From IMG/VR virus record IMGVR_UViG_3300025669_000055, positions 1 through 48,104 of that record: a DNA stretch of 48,104 nt; one strand, written 5' to 3'. The notes below the pieces were generated by a model. The model saw only the letters and a program-made list of their open reading frames with translations. It was not told the origin of the DNA and made no database searches. This DNA is from a virus. Every line of letters begins with the position of its first letter. The first letter of the stretch is position 1. Positions 36,752 through 45,376 of the stretch are shown here, one piece after another. A program made the translations under genes and the position numbers.

Positions 36752-38227
36752 TTATTTTTCTTTAGCTCTACCAAAGGCTCCGGAAGTATCAAACTCTCCA
36801 TTAGAGAATGGAATACCACCGCCTAGGGCACCATTAATAGCGTCATTTGATGCTTCTGGGAACCTGGCTTTTATATTATCAAAAGCAGTACTCCAGACGA
36901 CACCACCATCTTCTTTATCAAGTTCAATTATCATTTCAGCAACAGCTTCTCTAAATTTTTGAATGTCTTTATCATCACCACTATCTCCCGAGCCACTAGT
37001 CTCTCTCTTATTAATTGTACTTCTCACGTTAGCGATGTCAACCATTGCTTTCTCAATTTTTAAGTCATCAATTATTTCACCCTTAGCTTTTTCGTCTTCT
37101 AAACTGGAGTAAAACGCCTCAAAAGTGCCAAATTCTAAGCCCGCCTCATATTCTAGCTTCATTATTTCCTCATCTGTTAGGCCGTCTATTGAGATCCCTG
37201 AATTAGCCATTCTCGTTATATTCTTTAAAGTTCTTTCACGATCATCTTTCTCAACTTGATAATCAAATTTCTCTGCCACTAAAGCTTGATTCCTATTTAG
37301 TCGAGCTTCACCAATATTGAATTTATCAATGTCGAATCCTAGTCTTGCCCCAAGTCTCTCTTCTTGTGATAAGTCAATAAATTCTTGGATCTGATCTTGT
37401 CTTTGCTCTCTTTGCCTATCAAAATATTTAGTGTCTAAATCCTCGATCTGAGTCATGTATTCCTTTAATAATTTGATATTATCATCACGAGAAGCGCGTT
37501 GAGCTTTACTGATAAGATCTTGTTTTTGAGACAATAAACTATTTAATTCAGCTTTTCTTTGAAGATCTCTTGTCTTAGTTTGTTCTATTCCAAATGCAGT
37601 ACCAGCCTGACCTGTTCTGAATTGAATAGCTTTTTCAGTTGACTTATCAGCTTCTTGTGCTTTAAGTGCCGCTTCTTTTGATGCTTCAAAATCAGCTGTT
37701 ATACCTTGAATTAATGCGTCGGTTTGTTCTTTGATTACTGCTTGCTCAGCTGTTAATAAACCTCTTGCCTCTGCTACAGCTGTATCAAGACCTCTAGCTT
37801 CTTCAAAAACTTTATCTCCTGAAATAATATCTGGAGTTGTGTCTGATACAAAATCTGTAGATTCAGTTACTTGTCCTTCTCTGGTTAATTTTTGCATTTG
37901 AGTGTGGTCAGTTGGATCAACAGATGTTGTATCACCTGTCTTAGGATTGGTAAAAACGATCTTCGCGGCCTCCGGTGCGGTTGGTTTTACTCCAAACCCT
38001 TTCGGTCTTTGAACAAATTTTTGGAAACCAGTTCCGTCAGAGAAAAGTTCTCCACCGTTAACAAGTTTGCTGTTTAAAGCATTAAAGCCTTGAGTTTTTA
38101 AATTCTCCGCATTTAATCCGCCACTAATAACGTTACCCAAGCTATCACGACCAGTGAAATTCTCAGTATTTATAGTGGCATCAGTTTTTGGATTTCTAAA
38201 CAATCCTTTGGCAAAATTTTCAGGCAT
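36752..38227 (-). CDS. Coiled-coil internal virion or tail protein
   Basis: A 491-residue protein. Residues 1-110 are Gly/Thr-rich; about 140-340 are long coiled coil rich in Gln, Ala and Glu; the C-terminal part is helical with a Gly/Ser linker (GSGDSGDD near 415). It lies between the nozzle-like protein and the polyvalent protein, matching the place of T7-type internal core proteins. The start is the first ATG after the upstream stop. Confidence 0.6.
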   Translation of the reverse strand: MPENFAKGLFRNPKTDATINTENFTGRDSLGNVISGGLNAENLKTQGFNALNSKLVNGGELFSDGTGFQKFVQRPKGFGVKPTAPEAAKIVFTNPKTGDTTSVDPTDHTQMQKLTREGQVTESTDFVSDTTPDIISGDKVFEEARGLDTAVAEARGLLTAEQAVIKEQTDALIQGITADFEASKEAALKAQEADKSTEKAIQFRTGQAGTAFGIEQTKTRDLQRKAELNSLLSQKQDLISKAQRASRDDNIKLLKEYMTQIEDLDTKYFDRQREQRQDQIQEFIDLSQEERLGARLGFDIDKFNIGEARLNRNQALVAEKFDYQVEKDDRERTLKNITRMANSGISIDGLTDEEIMKLEYEAGLEFGTFEAFYSSLEDEKAKGEIIDDLKIEKAMVDIANVRSTINKRETSGSGDSGDDKDIQKFREAVAEMIIELDKEDGGVVWSTAFDNIKARFPEASNDAINGALGGGIPFSNGEFDTSGAFGRAKEK

Positions 38228-38236
38228 ATTTTTATT

Positions 38237-40441
38237 TTATATTATATTTTTGATAAATTTTTCAGCTGGTAATAGGAATAATTGATGTTCATGATAAGCA
38301 TATCTAATCAATTCATAATTCACATTTTGTTTGTCAGATGATATTTGAATAGATACATTATAAAATTGTATATTTGCTTTTAGCGGAATAATATATATGT
38401 ATTTATCTAAACCTGCAAGGTCTTCATTTGATCCAAATCTTCTTGATCCAAATGGTGAACTGCCAAACATAGTATATTCATCTTTCTTCAAAATATGTCC
38501 AATATCTTCCTCAGCTGATATATCAATTTCAGTTTGCCCACTAAATCCATCATCGTCATAAAGCACAGTAATTGTACCTTCAAAGTTGTCTGATAACTTT
38601 AGTTCAAGAGCTATAGAATCTATAGTTTTTTGAAGCGTCGGTTCACCAAAGTCTTCAGAATGTGTTCTAAGGATTGTTGTGTAAGCACTACTATTATCAA
38701 GCAAATCACTTTGTAATTCGAATGTATTCGGTGTGATTGATGAGTGCCAACGTAATTTATTTTCAATAATTGTCCAATCGCCTACGCTCCAACCGATATA
38801 TGGCGCATGCCAAATCTTACGAATCAAATCATAAACTATTACAACATCGTTATAATTACTGTTAGAATCTCGCTTAAAAGCGTAATAAACCTTTGATTTA
38901 TAGACTATTCCAGCTGCTTCATCATGCACTCCAGCCTTAAAAGTAGGTGAGATAGGGTCAGAAATAGATAATAATTGAGGGTAATCGATGTCTTTTTCAC
39001 GTGTTAAATGTATTAATTCCTTATCTTCTGTTACGAATATAATGCCATTAGGTGAATGAAAAGTAGATTTTTGACCTATGGCACCAGTCGTAGTAGAACG
39101 GTCATCAGCTGGCTTCAAATCAGCATAAAATGGTACATCTACACGTGTTCCAGTTTGAGTAAACTCGAGTATTTTAATTTTTCTCTTTTTGAAAATATAT
39201 AAACTTTTTTCATCATTACCGTAAGCAGTGATAGGACCACCTTGCTCAATCTCTTTTGCCCCACCATCACCATCGTTTGAACCAGTTGTCCAATCATCAG
39301 GATCATCTAATTTCGAATAATTACTAACTGACTTCTTAGTTTCCAATCTCGCATGAATACGCCCACCGTGCGCCATCCCAACACTCCCCTTAAAACTAGA
39401 AAGCATAACATTTTCTGGAGCTTGAACTAGTATATCGTCAACAGTCGGAGCCGTAGGAACCGCTGCACATCCGGTAAAAGTATATCCGCTTATTCCAGTA
39501 TATTGAATTATTTCTCCATTAATAACGATTGAACCTTCAACTGTGAAATTATAAACCTCTCGGTCGAAAGCTGACGCGCGATTTTCACTTAAACTTGCGT
39601 AAGCTAGTCCTTCACCTGATATATCTGTGCCGACTGTTCCGGTTGAAGTTGTGGCCACAGTTATTGCAGAAGAGTTGCTATCGATAGTCGTGATAATAAA
39701 GGCATTTTTATCACTGTCATAAGTAACAGTTTCTAAAGATGAAGTTGCTGTACGAAGGCCTACTTGCATAGTTGCGGCTACTTCAGCTAATGTAGTATCA
39801 CTTGTGAAATCTAAAGCATCAACATTATAACCAGTACCATCGATAGTGATTCTAAAACTTCCATCGGATACTGAAAGGAAATTAGCCAATGTTACGATTG
39901 ACAAAAATCTACCTTGTAAATAAGCAGCTTTACCGAGTAACTCATCGACTGTAATTACACTTGAAGCATCATCACTTTGATATTTAGCAAAAGCACCACT
40001 CCATTTATACCAATCTTCAACTCCGTTGCAAAAATATACATAGGAAGGTACAATGCTTGATTTTGAAATTACAGCAAAACAAAACTCTTTATTAGCTGTA
40101 AGTCCGGAAAGAAGATCTGAATACTCTGTCATTTCATTTGCTATAAAAAAATCTACTTTAGTGCCATAAGCTCTCATTTCAATCTGTTGCCCATCACGTC
40201 TTTCAAATCTCCAGGCTCTTTTAATTGATGTGGTCCCTGATTTCTGACTCCCGATCCTTATACTACCTGGTCTAATTGTTGGTATCATACCATCATTAAA
40301 CATCATATTCTGTCCAACAGGAAAGGCACCCCTAACCTGACTAACATCATCTCTTGTTATATATCCTCGAAATCTAGGTGGGTTTAAATTGTCAGGAAAG
40401 ATATACCATTTATCTATTTCCCGTGCTCTTTTATCACTCAT
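38237..40441 (-). CDS. Tail nozzle / tubular protein B-like
   Basis: A 734-residue, almost all-beta protein. The N-terminal part (ARGAFPVGQNMMFND-type region, here VRGAFPVGQNMMFNDG near residues 36-51) and many short strands with aromatic turns suggest the beta-propeller nozzle of short-tailed phages (T7 gp12-type). Its start overlaps the stop of the adaptor gene by 4 bp, as is usual for the adaptor-nozzle pair. The middle contains a Thr/Ser-rich region (about 190-300). Assignment rests on fold type and context. Confidence 0.65.
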   Translation of the reverse strand: MSDKRAREIDKWYIFPDNLNPPRFRGYITRDDVSQVRGAFPVGQNMMFNDGMIPTIRPGSIRIGSQKSGTTSIKRAWRFERRDGQQIEMRAYGTKVDFFIANEMTEYSDLLSGLTANKEFCFAVISKSSIVPSYVYFCNGVEDWYKWSGAFAKYQSDDASSVITVDELLGKAAYLQGRFLSIVTLANFLSVSDGSFRITIDGTGYNVDALDFTSDTTLAEVAATMQVGLRTATSSLETVTYDSDKNAFIITTIDSNSSAITVATTSTGTVGTDISGEGLAYASLSENRASAFDREVYNFTVEGSIVINGEIIQYTGISGYTFTGCAAVPTAPTVDDILVQAPENVMLSSFKGSVGMAHGGRIHARLETKKSVSNYSKLDDPDDWTTGSNDGDGGAKEIEQGGPITAYGNDEKSLYIFKKRKIKILEFTQTGTRVDVPFYADLKPADDRSTTTGAIGQKSTFHSPNGIIFVTEDKELIHLTREKDIDYPQLLSISDPISPTFKAGVHDEAAGIVYKSKVYYAFKRDSNSNYNDVVIVYDLIRKIWHAPYIGWSVGDWTIIENKLRWHSSITPNTFELQSDLLDNSSAYTTILRTHSEDFGEPTLQKTIDSIALELKLSDNFEGTITVLYDDDGFSGQTEIDISAEEDIGHILKKDEYTMFGSSPFGSRRFGSNEDLAGLDKYIYIIPLKANIQFYNVSIQISSDKQNVNYELIRYAYHEHQLFLLPAEKFIKNII

Positions 40442-41580
40442 ATTCTATTATATTTTGAATAATAATTAGATTGGGCTAATGCTTCAACTGATGGATAACG
40501 TCTGTTTAAATCTATGTATCTTTCATCTTTTTTACTTTTAGCTAAAACAATTAAGTCAGTATCTCTTAGTTTAAACGTAGCTGCGTTTTCAATAGCATCA
40601 TACATGAACGCGGCTTCGTATGTTTCATCTGTTAGGATTGTATCACTTCCGGCAGTCACAGATTCTTGATAATCTCCACTGTTGTCTTTAACAACATTTT
40701 TTGAGTTGTACGGTAACTCCAAAAGTGAAGGAATATGGAATGTGAAGGCATCGATGCGGAAGTCTGTGTCAGTTACGGTTTCAGTCATTGTGATTACATA
40801 TCGATCAATTGCGGTGATGTCTGGGCTTCCGGTTATGACTGCGTTTTTCATGTCGAACTGTAAGATGTTAAACTTACCAGCTGTGAATGCGTTGCCGAAG
40901 AAATCAACCGCTACCGCTTGAACTTCGTAGTAATCAGTGTCACTACTTCCATATCTTATTGTAACACTATCAACCACAGTTGGCATGTCTAACCAAAGGA
41001 ATCCATAGCCTTTATTAAGATATTCAGTTAGATCAACTTTGCTTCCAAGTGTTCTTGAGATAATTGCTGAACCTGAACTAGATGTGATATTGAACCGTAA
41101 CGAGGCTGCGCCTTCTTTAAATCTGATACTGTCTGATACCGGTGTATTAGCGTCCCCTGTTAAATCGTATTCAGTGGCATCGTCTCCGAATCCATCCATC
41201 AAGACCATGGCTGCACTCTCTTGTTTGGCGAGTAATGTTCTCACGTCTCTCTCCCATTTTATACCTAGACTGTAATTATTATTCGCAAAGAAATCTTTAT
41301 CACGGCCGTAAAGTAAGAAAGGACCCTCATCAGTTGATACCAACATATCCTTGTGTGGTTTAATGAAGGAATCTATATCAGAAGGTAAAGGATATTCGAA
41401 AATATTAGTAAAAAATTCCATTGAAGTTGTCCTTTTTTGCCAAGGTAAAGTTCTGCCAGCCCGGGCTCTACGAATCGCCTCTGTGAAATAGAAAAACCAA
41501 TCAGAATCTTCTACTCGTTGACCCAGGTCGGGAATATTTCTTTGACATTTAGCTATTAAAGCATCAGCTGTGATATTCAT
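40438..41580 (-). CDS. Head-tail adaptor (tubular protein A-like) with inserted beta domain
   Basis: A 380-residue protein. The first about 90 residues and the last about 80 look like a T7 gp11-type adaptor: DSDWFFYFTEAIRRARAG at the start, YEAAFMYDAIENAATFKLRD at the end. Between them (about residues 130-290) lies an inserted beta-sandwich like a carbohydrate-binding module, with FKEGAASLRFNITSS. Adaptors are normally near 200 residues, so the insert explains the size and may contact sugars on the host. Stop overlaps the nozzle start by 4 bp. Confidence 0.65.
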   Translation of the reverse strand: MNITADALIAKCQRNIPDLGQRVEDSDWFFYFTEAIRRARAGRTLPWQKRTTSMEFFTNIFEYPLPSDIDSFIKPHKDMLVSTDEGPFLLYGRDKDFFANNNYSLGIKWERDVRTLLAKQESAAMVLMDGFGDDATEYDLTGDANTPVSDSIRFKEGAASLRFNITSSSGSAIISRTLGSKVDLTEYLNKGYGFLWLDMPTVVDSVTIRYGSSDTDYYEVQAVAVDFFGNAFTAGKFNILQFDMKNAVITGSPDITAIDRYVITMTETVTDTDFRIDAFTFHIPSLLELPYNSKNVVKDNSGDYQESVTAGSDTILTDETYEAAFMYDAIENAATFKLRDTDLIVLAKSKKDERYIDLNRRYPSVEALAQSNYYSKYNRI

Positions 41581-41589
41581 ATTTTTATA

Positions 41590-43074
41590 TTATTTTATTA
41601 TACTTGCTATATAGCCCTCTGTTACTATTCCATAACTTGAATTGCTCTCTGAATTTTTAACTGTTACCGCTAGTGTCAAATCTCCGGTGCTGTCTTCTGT
41701 GGCAAAACCAGTCGCAAAACTATGTGCAACATTCAAAGCTCCGTTCGGGTCTGATCCATTTTCAGTTGCTTTTAATTCAATAATTCCTTTTTGTGCATCA
41801 GTAGATGTGGCTATGATAAAAGCTGTTATTGAACCTGTCATGTCAACTGCGCCACTAGAGCCTGCTTGCGATATAGTTGCTAATGTTGTTCCACCATATT
41901 TTATCTTTATATCAAAGGTTCCTGTTGTGTTCATATCTAATTCAGAGAAAGGTATTTCAATTTCTACTGCATTATTAGATCCTAACTCTCCGCCTGAAAG
42001 TGTTGTTGTGAAAACAGTTTGTTCATTAGTTGAGCTATGAGTATCAACTACTGTTGTTCCTGTTAATAATTTTTTATTACCAAAGGAATCAACATAAGCT
42101 TTATTAGCTATGTCATCATCGCCTGTTGGTGTTGGAACTGTAGTTGAACCAGTCACATATAAGTTAGCAATCTCAGCGTATTCGATGGTTGAGGTTGCTT
42201 GAGTGGTTGTAGCGAAAGCAAAATCTTCTGTAAGATCTAAAAATGATTGGCTTAATTTACCATCTGTACCAGTAATAGGAATAATAGTAGTAGCTATTAA
42301 TGGAGTAGATGAGGCATATTGAGTTGATAATACTTGTGGTTCATCAGAATCAAAGGTACCAGCGGCCATCTCAGCTTGAGTTCCGAGTTGAACGATTCCC
42401 ACTACAGTCGCGGTTGAAGTTGCACCACCTTGTTGTGCTACGCCATCGACATAAGCTTTAGTAGTAGCTTGACTATCGGTGGTCGGAGCCGGTACTATTG
42501 GTGACTCAGTAAAAGTTAAAACACCAGCGCTCTTAGTTTGATCATCATATAAATTAACATAATTACTATAAAATTGAGCAATGTTTGTCATTATGATTCT
42601 TGATCCTGCATTATGAGGAAAAGTTAGATCACTATCACCAACTTCACTATTCCCTGTGGCGGCTAAACCACGTACGCATGGTGTAAATGCAGTTGTTGAC
42701 AAACCTGAACATACAACTCTTTCTTCTTTACTTGTTCCCTGCTCGATATTGAAATAACATTTATTAGTAGCAGAACAAGTTAATGTTGTGCCATCGCTAT
42801 CATCCACTGATGATACTGGTATCTCAGTAGCTATAGCCGTGATTGACTCGCTCAATCTTTCAGAGTAACCAGTACTCGGAGCAAAGCCAATCATCGGCTC
42901 TTTTGTTTCAAGAATGTATCCACCCTGAAAAGCGTATGGATCGCCCACAACAACTGACTCTCTATGTCCCGTGCTGGGGTTATACACCGTTGCCATTTTT
43001 ACTTCATCAGCACTAGCGATTCCTGGTGCCAGGAAAACAAGTAGTGATAAAGTTATTAGTATTTTTTTAGTCAT
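41590..43074 (-). CDS. Exported fibre-like protein with signal peptide
   Basis: A 494-residue protein. It starts with a textbook Sec signal peptide, MTKKILITLSLLVFLAPG then IASA, with cleavage after residue 22. It then carries fibre-type repeats with TTKAYVDGVAQ (about 205-215) and NKAYVDSFG (about 325-333), the AYVD motif of phage tail fibres, and Thr/Ser-rich 'TSTIE' words. It lies between the peptidase and the head-tail adaptor. A cleavable signal peptide means the mature protein would leave the cytoplasm, unlike a normal virion part. Confidence 0.7.
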   Translation of the reverse strand: MTKKILITLSLLVFLAPGIASADEVKMATVYNPSTGHRESVVVGDPYAFQGGYILETKEPMIGFAPSTGYSERLSESITAIATEIPVSSVDDSDGTTLTCSATNKCYFNIEQGTSKEERVVCSGLSTTAFTPCVRGLAATGNSEVGDSDLTFPHNAGSRIIMTNIAQFYSNYVNLYDDQTKSAGVLTFTESPIVPAPTTDSQATTKAYVDGVAQQGGATSTATVVGIVQLGTQAEMAAGTFDSDEPQVLSTQYASSTPLIATTIIPITGTDGKLSQSFLDLTEDFAFATTTQATSTIEYAEIANLYVTGSTTVPTPTGDDDIANKAYVDSFGNKKLLTGTTVVDTHSSTNEQTVFTTTLSGGELGSNNAVEIEIPFSELDMNTTGTFDIKIKYGGTTLATISQAGSSGAVDMTGSITAFIIATSTDAQKGIIELKATENGSDPNGALNVAHSFATGFATEDSTGDLTLAVTVKNSESNSSYGIVTEGYIASIIK

Positions 43075-43167
43075 ACAGTAAAAATTTTATAAATTAAGTA
43101 TATTATAAGTAAAATAAATATAGTTATAATGAATTTTTCAAATCCATCGGGAATAAAAACCTCTGTT

Positions 43168-44205
43168 TTATTTTCCGAAAAATTTATGATCTGGAAGTTT
43201 AGCCAAGTCATCATCTGTTAAATTATTTTTTTCAACACCTATTTCATCGATTATAGAACCGAGCATAGCTTCCCAATCTTCAATCTTTTGCTTCTTACCG
43301 TCTTTAATAAACCAGAATCCACCTTTTGTATCTCTTGATATTTTTTTGAACATATTTATAAAATAAGTTAATAATTTTTTTTTTTCCTCAATTGGCTCTA
43401 ACCAACAAGCGTGAGCTGAGGCATATTTGAATGATTTGTGTAATTCTTTAAATAACTCGTCTTTTTGGACGTTTTCTTTGTATTTAAAGGTCTTAGGGTA
43501 CGTGTCATCACAGAAATTATTGCCATTATCTAGGACTTCTAGCCCTAAAAAACAGTGATTTGCCCATCTACCATTGTCATAATAAATACCATTTCTTGAT
43601 GCCCAAGCGAATCCGGTTAAAACAACTGGTGTTCTTTTGTATTGATTTTTAATTGAATCTAAGTTTACTGGTATAACCTCCCAGCGGAATTTCCATTTTT
43701 TTAATTTACCTCTGGCCATAATCTGAATTTCTTTTGGTGGTCTTTTGTAAAAATCTTTAAGGACCATTTCAGCTGTGAAGGGATAATTTCTGTCTTCTAC
43801 CCATCCATATTTTCTGAAACTTTCCATTCCTAGTCGAATACTTGTACCTCTTCCATGTTCTACTCGGGCATAAAAAGCATTATACATTTCTGAAACACTT
43901 GTTTTTACACCGTAACGTTTAAATAAATAATAACAAGTCGCTTTGGCTATACCGAAAAGGACACAGCAATAAGTATCAAAATTCTTATTCAATTGTATCT
44001 CTGGATTACCATAACTAGTAGCAATTTGATGCCACCCTTTACCATTAGGAAAAATTATTGGAGCTTTTTCTAAAGGTGAAATAGCGCCAAACATCGGAGT
44101 ATCACTCTTTTCAAATAATTTTGAGTGATAATCTTTTTCATTTGGATCTTCAACAATAAGACCAGAGTCTATAACTTCATTGATAATTAATTTTTCTTTT
44201 TTCAT
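43168..44205 (-). CDS. Papain-like (C1-type) cysteine peptidase
   Basis: A 345-residue protein with papain-type signatures: Gln71 then FDTYCCVLFGIAKA with Cys80/Cys81 at the helix start, RWANHCFLGLEVLD with His217, and FCDDTYPKTF with Asp233/234 at the place of the third catalytic residue. No signal peptide is seen. It lies between the holin-like genes and an exported fibre protein, so it could be an endopeptidase that cuts peptide crosslinks, a virion-maturation protease or an effector released on lysis. Family call is good; role unknown. Confidence 0.65.
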   Translation of the reverse strand: MKKEKLIINEVIDSGLIVEDPNEKDYHSKLFEKSDTPMFGAISPLEKAPIIFPNGKGWHQIATSYGNPEIQLNKNFDTYCCVLFGIAKATCYYLFKRYGVKTSVSEMYNAFYARVEHGRGTSIRLGMESFRKYGWVEDRNYPFTAEMVLKDFYKRPPKEIQIMARGKLKKWKFRWEVIPVNLDSIKNQYKRTPVVLTGFAWASRNGIYYDNGRWANHCFLGLEVLDNGNNFCDDTYPKTFKYKENVQKDELFKELHKSFKYASAHACWLEPIEEKKKLLTYFINMFKKISRDTKGGFWFIKDGKKQKIEDWEAMLGSIIDEIGVEKNNLTDDDLAKLPDHKFFGK

Positions 44206-44255
44206 ATATTAACTTAATTGTTAATGAGATGGGGAGTTTTTAAGTCCCCTGGAGA

Positions 44256-44444
44256 TTAAGCATGACATTTATCACATTGTCCGTCAGTAACGGTATGAAA
44301 GTAATTGTACTTGTGGGTATTGTTACGAATATCGCAACGATCTTTTACCTTGCAATAATCACAAACTGCAATTCCCTTACTAAAAATGCCATTACAGGCC
44401 ATAATGTCAGTACAGTCGGTACATACGAATAGTGCTTTCTTCAT
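44256..44444 (-). CDS. Small Cys-rich protein, 62 residues
   Basis: Starts MKKALFVCTDCTDIMACNGI and contains ten cysteines, in CxxC pairs near residues 8-11, 28-31 and 57-60, with a CDIRNNTHKYNYFH section. A multi-zinc or redox protein is likely. It has a perfect Shine-Dalgarno (AAAGGAGG) 5 nt before the ATG, unlike most genes here. It is downstream of the holin-like genes. Confidence 0.65.
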   Translation of the reverse strand: MKKALFVCTDCTDIMACNGIFSKGIAVCDYCKVKDRCDIRNNTHKYNYFHTVTDGQCDKCHA

Positions 44445-44449
44445 TTTGT

Positions 44450-44457
44450 CCTCCTTT
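44450..44457 (-). promoter_or_regulatory. Strong Shine-Dalgarno
   Basis: AAAGGAGG on the minus strand, 5 nt before the ATG of the Cys-rich gene. It shows that the host ribosome does recognise the classical anti-Shine-Dalgarno, though most phage genes do not use it. Confidence 0.75.
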
Positions 44458-44487
44458 GTTAACCATCTTTTACTAGGTTAACGTATG

Positions 44488-44604
44488 TTAAGGTTGCCCT
44501 GTGGCGATCTTCCAAAGAAAATCTTTGATTCTGTTGATTGCGAGTATAGCTATAAAAGCTATAAAAGCGGTGAATACTGCTGTATAAAGCTTGAATTGTT
44601 TCAT
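44488..44604 (-). CDS. Small membrane protein, 38 residues
   Basis: Reads MKQFKLYTAVFTAFIAFIAI and LAINRIKDFLWKIATGQP: one transmembrane helix at about residues 8-24 with a basic C-terminus. AAGGAGA lies 6 nt before the ATG. It is next to two holin-like genes, so it may be a holin partner or antiholin. Confidence 0.6.
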   Translation of the reverse strand: MKQFKLYTAVFTAFIAFIAILAINRIKDFLWKIATGQP

Positions 44605-44610
44605 GTCTTA

Positions 44611-44617
44611 TCTCCTT
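44611..44617 (-). promoter_or_regulatory. Shine-Dalgarno of the 38-residue membrane gene
   Basis: AAGGAGA on the minus strand, 6 nt before its ATG; it decides the start of this otherwise easily missed gene. Confidence 0.7.
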
Positions 44618-44628
44618 TTTTTAATGTG

Positions 44629-44865
44629 CTATTTTAAAATCAATGCTAATACAGCACCGATGATAGCTAATGTGCAAGCTCCCATTACAAGTTTAAGGGC
44701 TTGAGCAACCCAAAGGGGAGCAAACTTTGCTTCCAGTTTGTTTGGTAAGTCAGCGATTTCTTTGATGACTTCTATTTTAAAATCTGTTAAATCTTTTTTT
44801 AAATCATCCATTTTATCGTTGAAATTAGATATATGTTTTTCGCAGTCCGCTTTCTTAACCTCCAT
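44629..44865 (-). CDS. Holin-like protein with coiled-coil N-terminus
   Basis: A 78-residue protein: a charged coiled coil at residues 8-50 (NDKMDDLKKDLTDFKIEVIK) and one hydrophobic segment at about 56-77 (LKLVMGACTLAIIGAVLALI), ending in Lys. This layout is common among class III or XhlA-type phage haemolysin/holin proteins. It lies 7 bp after the next holin-like gene. Confidence 0.6.
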   Translation of the reverse strand: MEVKKADCEKHISNFNDKMDDLKKDLTDFKIEVIKEIADLPNKLEAKFAPLWVAQALKLVMGACTLAIIGAVLALILK

Positions 44866-44872
44866 ATATTTA

Positions 44873-45064
44873 TTATTTAGATACTTTGTTATTAATTTCT
44901 TTAGTAGCCCAATTTAGAACCATAATGATAAATGGTGCGTAAGTTAGGTCTATCTCCCCAAAGAATACTACAAGCAAACCAACAACTGCATTACCGAAGT
45001 TCCAGTATGCACGTTTTGCTTGTTTTGAAGTAAATACTTCAATAAGTTTGTCTAGGTAATTCAT
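44873..45064 (-). CDS. Holin-like protein, two membrane segments
   Basis: A 63-residue protein with two hydrophobic helices (about 22-37 and 41-53: NAVVGLLVVFFGEIDLTYAP, FIIMVLNWAT) and a basic C-terminus, a size and topology typical of class II phage holins. Neighbouring membrane genes form a small lysis group with it. Confidence 0.65.
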   Translation of the reverse strand: MNYLDKLIEVFTSKQAKRAYWNFGNAVVGLLVVFFGEIDLTYAPFIIMVLNWATKEINNKVSK

Positions 45065-45095
45065 AAATTTTTATTTATATTAGTTAATGATATTA

Positions 45096-45359
45096 TTAAA
45101 ACCTTAATTTATGATGGTTCTCTTCTGTGTGATTCTTTTTTCTATATTTATAAATTTCTCTGTAGCTAAGACCCTGCATACTACATTTCCCATTCCTGAA
45201 ATCACCACCAGCCCAATCAGGGTTATCATTAAATCCTTTATTTATCTCTTTTAATACTATAGGGTTGTGTAAGTCATGTATAAAGTAATAAAAAGAAAGA
45301 TAAATAGAAGAACAAAAACCAATAATTAAATCCAATATAAGATGTGATATTCTTTTCAT
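45096..45359 (-). CDS. Hypothetical membrane protein, 87 residues
   Basis: A hydrophobic N-terminus (LILDLIIGFCSSIYLSFYYF, about residues 7-26) followed by a basic soluble part with aromatic and His residues (GLSYREIYKYRKKNHTEEN). It may be a signal-anchored protein of the lysis group. No family recognised. Confidence 0.5.
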   Translation of the reverse strand: MKRISHLILDLIIGFCSSIYLSFYYFIHDLHNPIVLKEINKGFNDNPDWAGGDFRNGKCSMQGLSYREIYKYRKKNHTEENHHKLRF

Positions 45360-45376
45360 ATTAATTAATCCTTATT

